The position numbers and the translations under genes are program-made. This document shows, piece after piece, positions 42,980 through 52,946 of a DNA stretch of 64,000 bases. The stretch covers positions 372,001-436,000 of the forward strand of contig CP171222.1 in the NCBI GenBank assembly GCA_050908895.1, in the 5' to 3' direction. The stretch comes from S5-A14a sp050908895. GTDB taxonomy: Bacteria > Bacillota > Clostridia > Peptostreptococcales > Anaerovoracaceae. The notes below the pieces were generated by a model. It did no database searches. It was not told where the DNA came from and worked only from the letters and a program-made list of their open reading frames with translations. Numbering within the stretch: position 1 is the stretch's first letter; every line of letters begins with the position of its first letter.

Positions 42980-44201
42980 AAAGAAAATTTATACCGCACT
43001 AAGTATAAGCCTTGGAATTTTATTCATTGCTATAATATGGATTGTATTGACGGGTGCAGGTCTGGAAAATCCCGGTGAGAAAACTCTGAATGACAAAAAA
43101 CATGCCCAGATGGTTCTCTGGACAGGTAGGGGTGTGAGGCTGGATCAGAAAACAGAGAATCGGCTTAAATCAGATAAAGAGAATCTTAACCGTGATAATG
43201 AGACTTCTACCCTTGAATCTCATCGAGACAGTGAAGTCGAAAGATTGATAGAGGCGGAGAAGAGGCAAAGAAAAGATGTAATCGGACAGGCATCGGCAAG
43301 TTCAAAAGAAAACTCAGGGAAAGCATCCGATTCCGGCGGCGGAAAGAGAGGACAGGATGGAAGCGAATCGGGTTCCGATAAGGTGCCCGGAACGGATAAA
43401 CCCAACGATCCGAAACCTGATTCCAATCCTTCCGAAAATAAAAAGGCACCCCAAATAACAACTGATATAAAGGCAGGAAAGGTATATGCGGAAGCTTATG
43501 CCACATTCTACGTGGAAGCAGAAGACTATAAAGGAGTAAGCATTCTATGGCCGGGGAAATATCAGGTCACCTTAAACGGCAAGGAGCTGGATGGCTCCGT
43601 AAGATATAATTACAAAGATGAGGACGTAGGAAGGAATTATCAAACGGGCCTTAACCAAGGAGAAAATTTAATAAAAATCTCAGTGGTTGACAGCAAAGGC
43701 AACTCCATTACCCAAGAGTACGTGGTATATGGGGACAAAGATTTGGCACCGGATAAGTATGACCAAATAAATGCTTTCGTAAAGATAAATTTGAGCAACC
43801 TGGGTTTGACCGGAATTGACAGAACCAAACTTATCGTTCGGAAAGGAATATCAGCTCAAAAACTGGTGTATGATTTTCTTACATCTCAAGGATATGTGGT
43901 AAACGGAGGAAAGTTGGCAGACCCGTACTTATCAAGTCTTGCTAAATCCGCTATTACAAAGGGATGGTCTCTAAGTGAAAAACAGAAAGCCTATCTCTCC
44001 AAGTACGGTGATGTAAGTGGTATAACCCTGAATCCGGACATTCTTGGTGAAAAGGATACAACTCAGGGAAGCGGATATATGTGGAGGCTCAACGGATATG
44101 ATCAACCGCCCTATTCACTGGCAAGCTATTCTCTTGTAGATGGAGATGTAATTGAAATATGGTGGACGAATGATTATGGCGCAGATTATGAAAATCATTG
44201 A
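42972..44201 (+). CDS. DUF4430 (transcobalamin C-terminal-like) surface protein
   Basis: 409 residues. An uncleaved membrane anchor (about 5-28) is followed by a charged, Ser/Gly/Pro-rich stalk (about 50-160) that could span the wall, an Ig-like region (about 165-260) and a C-terminal DUF4430 domain (about 265-409; KLIVRKGISAQKLVYDFLTS, SGYMWRLNGYDQPPYSLASY, LVDGDVIEIWWTND). The last block is the family signature of the B12-clasping beta domain. The gene overlaps the preceding one by eight bases. With the barrel lipoprotein it may form a two-chain B12 binder. Confidence 0.85.
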   Translation: MNRKKIYTALSISLGILFIAIIWIVLTGAGLENPGEKTLNDKKHAQMVLWTGRGVRLDQKTENRLKSDKENLNRDNETSTLESHRDSEVERLIEAEKRQRKDVIGQASASSKENSGKASDSGGGKRGQDGSESGSDKVPGTDKPNDPKPDSNPSENKKAPQITTDIKAGKVYAEAYATFYVEAEDYKGVSILWPGKYQVTLNGKELDGSVRYNYKDEDVGRNYQTGLNQGENLIKISVVDSKGNSITQEYVVYGDKDLAPDKYDQINAFVKINLSNLGLTGIDRTKLIVRKGISAQKLVYDFLTSQGYVVNGGKLADPYLSSLAKSAITKGWSLSEKQKAYLSKYGDVSGITLNPDILGEKDTTQGSGYMWRLNGYDQPPYSLASYSLVDGDVIEIWWTNDYGADYENH

Positions 44202-44290
44202 TAAAACCACGGATGAAATATAAATGAAGACGTACTAACCCTTGTGAATGGGGAAATATAAGACTGACCAACTTAGATAAGGAGGAAGAC

Positions 44291-47227
44291 ATGTTAACTT
44301 TTAAGAATAAGCGGTTAATAACTCTGGCAATAATGCTTGCACTTGTTTTAACCCTTATACCGACAACTGTAAATGCCGGCGTTGACCCATCCAATCCCGA
44401 CGGATGGCAGTGGTATAAATACAATAACAGTAGGGAAAACAATGCAGTTACTGATTCGCCTACTATAATCAATCCACTGGAAACCAATGTGCAATGGGCA
44501 TATAAACATAATAATTCAACTTTGGAGAAATCTATTACACCACCATTGATTTCAGGGAAATACGCTTATGCGGGTGTAGATAACAGAGTAATCCAAATTG
44601 ATATTGAAACCGGTACAGAGACGGAGCTCTCAAAGAAAAGGGCATCCTTATACAAGGACTTCAAAGGAAGCGTAAGCTATGCCACCAAGCCGCCACTTTA
44701 TGCTGAAGGAAAGATTTTCCTGCAGTACAGTGACGGGAGAATATTAGCTGTTGATGCGGAAACCCTTGAACCCCTTTGGGAAAGCGAAAGTGTAGGAAAA
44801 CTTCAGACCATATCCAACATCTCCTACGGAAAGATTGACGGAGTGGGATATTTGTATCTTGGAACATGGCAGCAGGGACAGAAAGGATATTTGTTCTGCG
44901 TGGCACTGGATAGCAAGGGATTTTACGATGGAGGAAAAAAGAAGAAAGTAACTTGGAAATTTGCTCCCGACGATGATTCCAAATTTGCAGAAGCCTCTAA
45001 ATCCGATGAAAAAGTTGGCTTTTATTGGTCCGGAGCATATGTGTCCGAAAGGTATATAGCTATCGGAACAGATAGCAAAGGCTCAAATGCCGCTTTTTAT
45101 ACCTTGAATCCTAAGACCGGCGAGACGATTGATTCTATATATAAAATTAATGGTACGGTTAAATCTTCAGTGTCTTATGATGGCGGATATGCCTATTTTA
45201 CGTCAAAGGATGATATATCTCACAAAGGATACTTAAACAAAATAAAAATAGATGAGAGAGGCAAAATATCAGAGCATAAAGAACTGGAACTGGACGGCGC
45301 TGCCAGCGGCACACCTACGGTTTACAAGGGAAGAGTTTATGTAGGAGTTCAAGGGAAGAAATATCTTGACGGAGACGGACATTCCGTAGCTGTCATTGAC
45401 GGAGAAAAAATGGAAAAGATATACTCTGTTCCTACTCCCGGATTCCCGGCTGAATCTATACTTCTTTCAACAGCATATGAGAACCATAAGTTTAATGATT
45501 CTCCTGACGGAACAGGGAGAGTATACCTATACTTTACCTGTAACAAGAAGCCGGGTACCATCTATTCTTTCTATGATACTCCATCAACAAGGGAAAGTCA
45601 TGTCAATGATATGTCCAAGCTTGAATTTGTTAAATTAAGTCCGGCATACCGAGAATACAACATTAGCTCCGTTATAACCGACAGGGATGGTAATTTATAC
45701 TTTAAAAATGATTCCAATCATTTGTTTAAGGTAAAGAGTAACAAGAGCTATCTCGACTCCATGAAACTTGAGGCTATTGACGGAACCATTACTATGGATA
45801 AGGGCATGGGATTATCCCCGTCAGATGATTTCGATTCCAGAATTTCCGAATATACGGGCAAGCAAGAGGGGACAAGTAAAGCTAAACTGATCCTTAAACC
45901 TGCCGAAGGAGCAAAAGCAGAGGTTAACGGAATCCCATACGAAGATAAGCCTATGGAAGTATCAGTTAAACCTGATGAGAAAACAGTAATAGAAGTGACT
46001 GTAACCAAGGATTCCAGTAAAAGAATATATAAGATTATTTTAAGACCTAAGGGAACAAGTGCAGATTTAAAAGGAATTTTCGTCAATTATGAGGTGAACG
46101 TTCCACCTTGGACTGACGGAGAATTCAATGTGGAAATTGACAAATCCTTTACCTCAGGTGTAACAGATTACAGCACTATTTTAAACGAAGAACTTAAGAA
46201 AAAAGGCGGCAATATATGGTTTGTAGCCGATGACCCAAACTCGAAAATAAAAGTAATACCGGTGGAAAACTGGGATGAAGCTCGACTTAATAAGGATGGA
46301 TATATTCCTATTAATTCATCTAAAAATATGTACCAAGGAGGGGCTACATTTTTCAGCAAATTGTATCCTAAGGATTGGAACAGAGATGCGAAAATATCCA
46401 TTGAGGTTACCTCTGAAAATGGAAAAGCTTCCAAGAAATATAACTTTACCATATCCAATCAGTACTATGTTTCAGGAGTTCAGCTGAATAAAGACAACAT
46501 CAGCTTGGAAACCGGTAAGAAAGAGCAACTGAAACCGACAGTTTTACCTGATAACGCAACCAATAAAGAGGTTACATGGAAATCTTCCAACAACAAAATC
46601 GCATATGTAGATTGGAGAGGCAATGTTAAGGGCATATCACCGGGTGAGGCATACATCACCGTAACCACAAAGGACAAAGGTTATACTGCAATTTGTAAGG
46701 TGACCGTCGTTGGAGGAAATGCAGACATAAATCCTGAATGGATGCAAGAGGAGGACGGATCATGGTATGTGGAACAAAATGGAGAGAAAAAGACCGGTTG
46801 GTTTGAAGATAAAGATACATATCCGGGTTGGTACTACTTCGACAAAACAGGCAGGATGCAGACAGGATGGGTAGAAGTAGACGGAATATGGTACTACATG
46901 GATAAGAGCGGCAAGATGTCAACAGGATGGCTACAGCAGGGAGGAACCTGGTATTATCTCAAATCAAGCGGAGCTATGGCAACCGGTTGGCAAGACGTAG
47001 GCGGAACATGGTATTTCTTTGAAAAAAGCGGTGCAATGTCAACGGGATGGCTACAGCAGGGAAGCACTTGGTATTACCTTAAATCAAGCGGGGCTATGGC
47101 AACAGGATGGCTACAGCAAGGAGGAACCTGGTATTACCTCAAATCAAGCGGAGCTATGGCAACCGGTTGGGAGCAGATTGGAGGCACTTGGTATAAATTT
47201 GCAAATAACGGAGCTTGGATTAGCTGA
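44291..47227 (+). CDS. Wall-attached PQQ-like propeller protein with Ig2 and choline-binding-like repeats
   Basis: 978 residues. Signal peptide (1 to about 30), then a beta-propeller of PQQ type (about 60-480; GKYAYAGVDNRVIQID, GRILAVDAETLEPLWE, GTPTVYKGRVYVGVQ). Cadherin-like sandwich segments follow (about 490-720), then a bacterial Ig2 domain (about 725-803; SLETGKKEQLKPTVLPDNA) and seven or so wall-binding repeats of about 20 residues ending KFANNGAWIS. AAGGAGG precedes ATG 44291. It starts 89 bases after the B12 operon without a visible terminator, so it may be its last gene. The propeller's ligand is unknown. Confidence 0.85.
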   Translation: MLTFKNKRLITLAIMLALVLTLIPTTVNAGVDPSNPDGWQWYKYNNSRENNAVTDSPTIINPLETNVQWAYKHNNSTLEKSITPPLISGKYAYAGVDNRVIQIDIETGTETELSKKRASLYKDFKGSVSYATKPPLYAEGKIFLQYSDGRILAVDAETLEPLWESESVGKLQTISNISYGKIDGVGYLYLGTWQQGQKGYLFCVALDSKGFYDGGKKKKVTWKFAPDDDSKFAEASKSDEKVGFYWSGAYVSERYIAIGTDSKGSNAAFYTLNPKTGETIDSIYKINGTVKSSVSYDGGYAYFTSKDDISHKGYLNKIKIDERGKISEHKELELDGAASGTPTVYKGRVYVGVQGKKYLDGDGHSVAVIDGEKMEKIYSVPTPGFPAESILLSTAYENHKFNDSPDGTGRVYLYFTCNKKPGTIYSFYDTPSTRESHVNDMSKLEFVKLSPAYREYNISSVITDRDGNLYFKNDSNHLFKVKSNKSYLDSMKLEAIDGTITMDKGMGLSPSDDFDSRISEYTGKQEGTSKAKLILKPAEGAKAEVNGIPYEDKPMEVSVKPDEKTVIEVTVTKDSSKRIYKIILRPKGTSADLKGIFVNYEVNVPPWTDGEFNVEIDKSFTSGVTDYSTILNEELKKKGGNIWFVADDPNSKIKVIPVENWDEARLNKDGYIPINSSKNMYQGGATFFSKLYPKDWNRDAKISIEVTSENGKASKKYNFTISNQYYVSGVQLNKDNISLETGKKEQLKPTVLPDNATNKEVTWKSSNNKIAYVDWRGNVKGISPGEAYITVTTKDKGYTAICKVTVVGGNADINPEWMQEEDGSWYVEQNGEKKTGWFEDKDTYPGWYYFDKTGRMQTGWVEVDGIWYYMDKSGKMSTGWLQQGGTWYYLKSSGAMATGWQDVGGTWYFFEKSGAMSTGWLQQGSTWYYLKSSGAMATGWLQQGGTWYYLKSSGAMATGWEQIGGTWYKFANNGAWIS
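46861..47220 (+). repeat. 60-bp tandem repeats encoding wall-binding units
   Basis: About six consecutive 60-bp units, each a GW-x-x-x-G-x-TWYYLKSSGAMAT-type repeat. Units alternate between two variants (LQQGGTWYYLK and QDVGGTWYFFE), making this the least homogenised of the four arrays. Confidence 0.85.
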
Positions 47228-47248
47228 TACGAAATTTAGTTATACGTT

Positions 47249-47281
47249 TAAGCCTAAGAGGGGGTGGTCAAGTTGGGCTTA
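47249..47281 (+). other. Weak hairpin after the propeller gene
   Basis: TAAGCCTAA and TTGGGCTTA form nine pairs with one G-U; no T run follows, so termination is doubtful. Confidence 0.3.
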
Positions 47282-47341
47282 GGATAATAGTGAGACTGCA
47301 TAAACGAATATAATCAAATACATTATAAGAGGAGGAATTTA

Positions 47342-49861
47342 ATGAAAAAGAATATAATTGTTTTTATCTTAGCGTTAGCTATGATAATATCCGCTGTACC
47401 TTTTCAGGCATTTGCTAATGAGTCTGTAAATTACGCAACAAATCCTGAAACAGCGAAAGATGACCAGGTTGTTAAAATACCTGATGAGGCTTTAAGGGTG
47501 GGCCTGTATAAGGCTATTAAAAATATGTCTTGGAAAATGTTGGATATAAAAGATATAAAAGAAGAAGAAATCACCGTAGGTGCTTTAAAGAAACTTAAAA
47601 AACTTGATATCCATATGGGGGATAACAAAACTAATAAAAAAGTACGTGATCTTACAGGTATGGAGTTTGCGACAGCTTTAGAGAATGTTGATTTAGCTAA
47701 AAATAGTATCGAAGATATTACTCCTATCAAGATAAGCGATGCATTAAGAAACATGAAGCTCCATGAACAAAGCGTGTCTATAAGTCCTGAAACCCCGGAA
47801 GTTAAATTACCGATAAAGGCTCATGAACAAGATAAGGTTACATATAAAGTAGATGGGAAATACGGTACTATTGAAAATAACGTACTGAAACTTAAAAAAC
47901 AAGATCAAAAATTTACTGTAGAATTTGATTCTCATCAGGGAGGATTTCATAACAGTAGAGACGTTGGTGGTACAGGGGTCACCATTGTACCGAGTCCAAC
48001 TTACGACTTTAAGGGAAAAATCACCGTGGATGTAAGCAAGGTTAGATGGGAAAAACCTGTTGAAAAGGGAACCGTATATTTCAAAGACAAGGATGGCAAG
48101 AAAATATACGAGGATGAAAATAAGACAATTACCCTTGATGTTACTAAGGAAGGAACTTTCCATCTAGAGGGAGAAGAAACCAAAGATGTAGAGGTTGAAA
48201 AGTTTATCAGCGAAGAAAAATATACTGTAGATAAAAATCACTCCGGTTACCCAATTAAAAATGGTGAATATGGATATCATTACTTGATTGACGCTAACAG
48301 AAACTTTAATCCTAGAACTATCTATGATAAACCGAAAGCTGTAAAGGTTAGATTCAATCACAAAGGTAAGAATACTGAAGAAAAAACCTTCTTCATAAAT
48401 ATTATTCCTTCAGAGATTCAGGAAATCAGAGCTTTAAAAGACGGTAAGGTGATTGGTAAAGATGCGGTGAACGTAAAAGGTTCAGAGCGCACATTTATAA
48501 CGGTAGAAGGTAAGAAAAAAGGTTCTGAGAAGTTTGAACCGCTTTCAACTAATGCTTATTATCTAAAGGATAAGCCTAAGCAGCATATAATGAAAAACAG
48601 CTTTATTCTATGGACTTCTAACGAAGAGCATGTTGTTGAAGTATTCATGAAAGACAATGCTGATGTGAATTGCAGTTTCAAAGCTAAATCAGGTCACGTT
48701 GGAGTGGAAGATTTCACAATATCTGTACCTAAACGTTGGCCTATACACAAGTGGAACAAGATGAGTGAGAAATTTAGCGGAATCATGCAGTATGATGAAA
48801 GTGACAAGAATAAGCAGGGCAATCCTAAGGGCTTTGTAGTTAAAATGAAACCGGAAAATGCAAGCTCATGGGAAACTAAGTGGGAAGCTTTAACACCTGA
48901 AATTGCTGAATATGATCCTCTACACTCAAACGGAATCGTTCCTAAGAAACCGGGAAAAGCAAAATTCAGAGTTTCCAGTGTTCTTAATCCTAAGCTGGTT
49001 AAAGATGTTGAAGTAGAATTTTACTATGAGAAACCTCTAGAATCGGTAGATTTTCACAAGAACGCTATGGACCCTGTTAATGGTGCTGACTATAGAATTA
49101 AGGCAGGAGAAAATAAGGAACTTGATATAATTGCTACACCGGAACATGCTTCAGAGCAGAGATTTAACTGGACGTACAGCAAGGACGGTATTGTAGAAGT
49201 AAAAGATACTGTAAATGTAGACGTTGAGAATGTAGATACTGAGAAATGGACTACTCATACGCTGAAAGGTCTTAAAAACGGTAAGGTAGAGGTAACAGGA
49301 ACTCCTATTGATGATACAAAGGGAGCAAAACCAATTAAGTTTACCGTAGTGGTAGGAAATCCGTACCCTGAATGGAAACAGGAAAAAGACGGTTCTTGGT
49401 ATGTAGAAGCAAACGGAGAGAAAAAGACCGGATGGTTTGAGGATAAAGATAAATATCCGGGTTGGTACTACTTTGATAAAGACGGTAAAATGCAGACCGG
49501 ATGGCTACAACTTGGAAACACTTGGTACTATTTAAAATCCAGCGGTGCAATGGCAACAGGCTGGGAACAGGTTGGCAGCACTTGGTACTATCTAAAATCC
49601 AGCGGTGCAATGGCAACAGGCTGGGAACAGGTTGGCAGCACTTGGTACTACCTAAAATCCAGCGGTGCAATGGCAACAGGCTGGGAACAGGTTGGCAGCA
49701 CTTGGTACTACCTAAAATCCACCGGTGCAATGGCAACAGGCTGGGAACAGGTTGGCAGCACTTGGTATTACCTAAAATCCAGCGGTGCAATGGCAACAGG
49801 CTGGGAAAAAGTCGGAAACACTTGGTATAAATTTGCATCAAGCGGAGCTTGGATAAAATAA
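47342..49861 (+). CDS. Surface protein with short LRR-like region and choline-binding-like repeats
   Basis: 839 residues. Signal peptide (1-26, ending FQAFA), an LRR-like region (about 35-135; VGALKKLKKLDIH, LENVDLAKNSIEDITPI) and several beta-rich segments I cannot name (about 140-570). An Ig-like module follows (about 575-670; DIIATPEHASEQRFNW, TGTPIDDTKGAKPIKFTVVVG) that recurs in the protein at 59467. The C terminus has about seven wall-binding repeats ending KFASSGAWIK. GAGGAGG precedes ATG 47342. Wall attachment is by non-covalent repeats. It is probably an adhesin or matrix protein. Confidence 0.85.
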   Translation: MKKNIIVFILALAMIISAVPFQAFANESVNYATNPETAKDDQVVKIPDEALRVGLYKAIKNMSWKMLDIKDIKEEEITVGALKKLKKLDIHMGDNKTNKKVRDLTGMEFATALENVDLAKNSIEDITPIKISDALRNMKLHEQSVSISPETPEVKLPIKAHEQDKVTYKVDGKYGTIENNVLKLKKQDQKFTVEFDSHQGGFHNSRDVGGTGVTIVPSPTYDFKGKITVDVSKVRWEKPVEKGTVYFKDKDGKKIYEDENKTITLDVTKEGTFHLEGEETKDVEVEKFISEEKYTVDKNHSGYPIKNGEYGYHYLIDANRNFNPRTIYDKPKAVKVRFNHKGKNTEEKTFFINIIPSEIQEIRALKDGKVIGKDAVNVKGSERTFITVEGKKKGSEKFEPLSTNAYYLKDKPKQHIMKNSFILWTSNEEHVVEVFMKDNADVNCSFKAKSGHVGVEDFTISVPKRWPIHKWNKMSEKFSGIMQYDESDKNKQGNPKGFVVKMKPENASSWETKWEALTPEIAEYDPLHSNGIVPKKPGKAKFRVSSVLNPKLVKDVEVEFYYEKPLESVDFHKNAMDPVNGADYRIKAGENKELDIIATPEHASEQRFNWTYSKDGIVEVKDTVNVDVENVDTEKWTTHTLKGLKNGKVEVTGTPIDDTKGAKPIKFTVVVGNPYPEWKQEKDGSWYVEANGEKKTGWFEDKDKYPGWYYFDKDGKMQTGWLQLGNTWYYLKSSGAMATGWEQVGSTWYYLKSSGAMATGWEQVGSTWYYLKSSGAMATGWEQVGSTWYYLKSTGAMATGWEQVGSTWYYLKSSGAMATGWEKVGNTWYKFASSGAWIK
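49501..49800 (+). repeat. Five 60-bp tandem repeats
   Basis: Units encoding GWEQVGSTWYYLKSSGAMAT are almost identical at DNA level, differing at a few third positions and one Ser-to-Thr codon. Confidence 0.9.
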
Positions 49862-49907
49862 TTTTCGGAAGTGTAAAGGTATAAGATAATACAATGCTAA
49901 ATGATAT

Positions 49908-49943
49908 GTACTCTCCTTCCCGGATAGCCGGTGGGGAGAGTAC
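49908..49943 (+). terminator. Hairpin between two surface-protein genes
   Basis: GTACTCTCC (49908-49916) pairs with GGAGAGTAC (49935-49943), and the loop contains a further CCGG pairing. The tail is only weakly T-rich. Confidence 0.5.
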
Positions 49944-49976
49944 TATTAAAATATAATGAAAGATGGGAGGTATAAA

Positions 49977-51992
49977 TTGAAAAAAAGAACACTGAAAAAT
50001 AAAATAGGAACAATGTTGCTCGCAGTAACTGTAATTGCAACGTCATTTCCGGCATTTACCGCTCCTGTCCACGGGGCAGATATATCTAAAGAGCAATTTG
50101 CCACTGTAGATGAACTTAAAGCCTTTAACACAGATGATACCGATGGTGAGAAGTCTTCCGCAAAGGTATATTTCGGCAATCAATCACATAGATGGTGGAT
50201 TGCGGGAAGCCAAAATGACAACTTGACACTATTTGCAGCAAGTCCTCTGAAAAAATCTGAAAAATTTGAACCGGATACTGACAATATTAGGAAGCCTTAT
50301 CAGGAAGAATGGGGATGCACCTACCCTAAAGGGGCTCCTAAGGAGGTTACTCCCAATCACTGGGGGGCAAGTCCGATTAGAAAGACACTTCAAGACCTTG
50401 AAACATCATATTTTACATCGGATGAACAGAAGCTAATGAAAAATACTACGGTGTATACAAGTGATATTTTAAATGAATATGCTGTTTATTCCACTACCGA
50501 TAAGCTATATCTTCCTTACGGAGATAATTGGAATAGTGGTAATCAAAAGTATATGACTGTAGGAGAGAACAAAGCAGATAATTCATTTCTTCTAAATAAA
50601 GGTCTTCGTATAGATCATGGATATTGGAGCGATGAAGGATCTTGGCTTAGAACTCCAAATCACAGCAGTGTTACCGGTGTTGCAGTGGTTCTAAAAAATC
50701 CTGTAGGACTTCAATTCCGACCATCAAAATATACTTATGACATAGTACCGGCTTTTGAACTGGATTTATCTTCCGTTATCTTCGGCTCTGCCGCTCCTGC
50801 AGCAACGAAAGAGGGCAAATTAGAACTGAAAGCTGTAGACAAGGATGGAGCGTTTACCCTAAGATATAAAAAAGAAGATTTAGGTTCGGCACAGGTGTCA
50901 TCAGATAAGAAAAGCGTAAAATTATCAGACGTTCCAAAGGATACATACCTGGTTGTACAGAATAACGGAGGGGCATTTGCCAAAAAAATTGATAAGGAGT
51001 CAATAGTTTCTGCAAAAGATATGGGCATTGACAACTTTGAGAATTCTAAGGTATGGCTTGAGAAAACCGGTGAAGACAGAATAAGCTATGGAAAATTAGC
51101 GGTGAACAGCACCTTGTCAACTCTGTATACTCCACAGGAACAGCCTGTACTTGAGACTGAAAAAGGAAAAGAAGCAAAATCACAACCAATTAAGTTTGTT
51201 AATGCTGACTCCCAGGATGAAAATCCGTTAGATGCACCTGAAGGAACAATCTTTAAATTCAGTGAAAATAAAGATCTACCAAAAGGCATTACGATAGATT
51301 CTAAAACAGGTGTTATTTCAGTTTCAAAAGATGTCCCTGTGGGTGAATACGATGTGCATATTAGAATTGAATATAAAGATAGTAGTTCTAACGGGATAGC
51401 GTTAGGTGTTAATGTGAAAGAACCAAAATATGACGGACCTCAATGGAAACAGGAAAAAGACGGCTCCTGGTATGTAGAGGAAAAGGGAGTGAAAAAGACC
51501 GGTTGGTTCGAAGATAAGGATAAATATCCGGGTTGGTACTACTTTGATAAAGACGGTAAAATGCAGACCGGATGGCTACAGCTGGGAGACACCTGGTACT
51601 ATCTGAAGTCAAGCGGAGCAATGGCAACAGACTGGGAACAAATCGGAAGCACTTGGTACTACCTAAAGTCAAGCGGAGCGATGGCAACAGGCTGGGAACA
51701 AATCGGAAGCACTTGGTACTACCTAAAGTCAAGCGGAGCAATGGCAACAGGCTGGGAACAGATTGGAAGCACTTGGTACTACCTAAAGTCAAGCGGTGCA
51801 ATGGCAACAGGCTGGGAACAGATTGGAAGCACTTGGTACTACCTAAAGTCAAGCGGTGCAATGGCAACAGGCTGGGAACAGATTGGAAGCACTTGGTACT
51901 ACCTAAAGTCAAGCGGTGCAATGGCAACAGGCTGGGAACAGATTGGAAGCACTTGGTACTATTTTGCATCAGGTGGAGCTTGGATAAGATAA
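49977..51992 (+). CDS. Surface protein with DUF6273-like domain and choline-binding-like repeats
   Basis: 671 residues from TTG 49977, six bases after GGGAGG; ATG 49956 lies upstream of that site. Signal peptide (about 1-35, ending PVHGA). Residues about 60-260 resemble DUF6273 (VYFGNQSHRWWIAGSQ, GSWLRTPNHSS, and the closing VPAFELDLSSVIF). A module at about 360-480 (STLYTPQEQPVLETEKGK, APEGTIFKF, VPVGEYDVHI) recurs in the protein at 59467. Eight or so wall-binding repeats follow, six of them GWEQIGSTWYYLKSSGAMAT. The role is unknown, probably surface adhesion. Confidence 0.85.
   Translation: MKKRTLKNKIGTMLLAVTVIATSFPAFTAPVHGADISKEQFATVDELKAFNTDDTDGEKSSAKVYFGNQSHRWWIAGSQNDNLTLFAASPLKKSEKFEPDTDNIRKPYQEEWGCTYPKGAPKEVTPNHWGASPIRKTLQDLETSYFTSDEQKLMKNTTVYTSDILNEYAVYSTTDKLYLPYGDNWNSGNQKYMTVGENKADNSFLLNKGLRIDHGYWSDEGSWLRTPNHSSVTGVAVVLKNPVGLQFRPSKYTYDIVPAFELDLSSVIFGSAAPAATKEGKLELKAVDKDGAFTLRYKKEDLGSAQVSSDKKSVKLSDVPKDTYLVVQNNGGAFAKKIDKESIVSAKDMGIDNFENSKVWLEKTGEDRISYGKLAVNSTLSTLYTPQEQPVLETEKGKEAKSQPIKFVNADSQDENPLDAPEGTIFKFSENKDLPKGITIDSKTGVISVSKDVPVGEYDVHIRIEYKDSSSNGIALGVNVKEPKYDGPQWKQEKDGSWYVEEKGVKKTGWFEDKDKYPGWYYFDKDGKMQTGWLQLGDTWYYLKSSGAMATDWEQIGSTWYYLKSSGAMATGWEQIGSTWYYLKSSGAMATGWEQIGSTWYYLKSSGAMATGWEQIGSTWYYLKSSGAMATGWEQIGSTWYYLKSSGAMATGWEQIGSTWYYFASGGAWIR
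51601..51960 (+). repeat. Six 60-bp tandem repeats
   Basis: Units encoding GWEQIGSTWYYLKSSGAMAT; the later ones are identical at DNA level. Such an array is a likely site of unit gain and loss. Confidence 0.9.
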
Positions 51993-52063
51993 AAGCTAAG
52001 CTATCTAATGGATTGTATAATAACTTTTTATAAATATAATCCAGAAAATATCATGGAAAAATT

Positions 52064-52124
52064 ATACCGACCATCTAAAAGGTTAAACTCAATTGTTTAA
52101 CAAAAAGAGGTCGGTATTTTTATT
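52064..52124 (+). terminator. Terminator after the DUF6273-like surface gene
   Basis: ATACCGACC (52064-52072) pairs with GGTCGGTAT (52109-52117) and runs into TTTT; the loop holds GTTAAAC/GTTTAAC as an inner hairpin. Confidence 0.85.
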
Positions 52125-52143
52125 GCCAATTCCAGGCCGTAAT

Positions 52144-52184
52144 TTAAATATCCTCCCTACTTTTAAGATAGAGAGGATATTTAA
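52144..52184. terminator. Inverted repeat, probably ending the minus-strand gene
   Basis: TTAAATATCCTC and GAGGATATTTAA are a perfect 12-bp inverted repeat between converging genes. No clear T run follows on either strand. Confidence 0.45.
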
Positions 52185-52216
52185 TATAATTAGATCTTAT
52201 TTGCTTTATATATCAA

Positions 52217-52946
52217 TTAAGCCGGAGAACTCAATTGTTCTTCTTTTTTGTACTTAATCAGCAGTATAACAGCGATTATAAATTCCAAAGCCATGAATGC
52301 CACATATGCGTATCCGACAAAGGAAACGGTTCTTGGAACATCGGTGAACAATACGTAGTCCCACATGGCATGTAGAAGTACGAGCAATGTAATGTTCTTG
52401 GTATAGTTATAAGTTGTAGCGAAAAATACGCCCGCCACGAATGTATTAACCAGTTGTATCAGCATTGAGGAAACCGGAACACCCCCTATAACGTTAATTA
52501 CTGTGCAAGATGGAAAATGCCAATGCCGATATGAGTATTCCTATAAATAATCCCTTTTCTTTTAAAGCATATGTAAATACAACACCTCTGTAAATCAATT
52601 CTTCGGAAATACCCACAAAAAGTCCGTCTATCAAAGGTATAAAAAATAGTGCTGGCAATTCAAATTTCTTAAATATGGTAAATGCGGTAACCGCTGTAAC
52701 CGGAATAAATATCAGCATGAAAAGCTTATATTTAGGAGAATGGTTGCCAAGCTTCTGCCTATATTTTAAATAGGCAAATATGGAAAACGGCACCAATACA
52801 AAATACGTAGGCATAAATGCACGTGAAAATTTTGGAGTAGCATAACCGATTCCATAAAAGTGATAGCAGATATAAAGTCCTATAGACATTATCAGCATAA
52901 ACAAAAATGACATTGTGTATATTCTTTTCATAATTTTATGACTCAA
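52217..52946 (-). pseudogene. CPBP (CAAX protease-like) membrane protease, frameshifted
   Basis: Two minus-strand frames together make one CPBP family protein of about 240 residues. The first (52946-52494) has the metal-site motif EELIYRG and reaches SILHSN, then stops. The second frame (52465-52217) continues with the conserved LLHAMWDYV. Removing one base near 52498 joins them as LHSNNVIGGVPVSSM, the expected helix. Relatives process peptides or confer bacteriocin immunity. It is either a pseudogene or a sequencing error in one base. Confidence 0.8.

Noticed and set aside
49501..51960. CRISPR-like appearance of regularly spaced repeats
   Set aside because: The 60-bp units are contiguous, encode protein in frame, and have no unique spacers.
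49341..51969. Long minus-strand and second-frame open reading frames over the wall repeats
   Set aside because: They repeat with the 60-bp unit and are shadows of the surface-protein genes.
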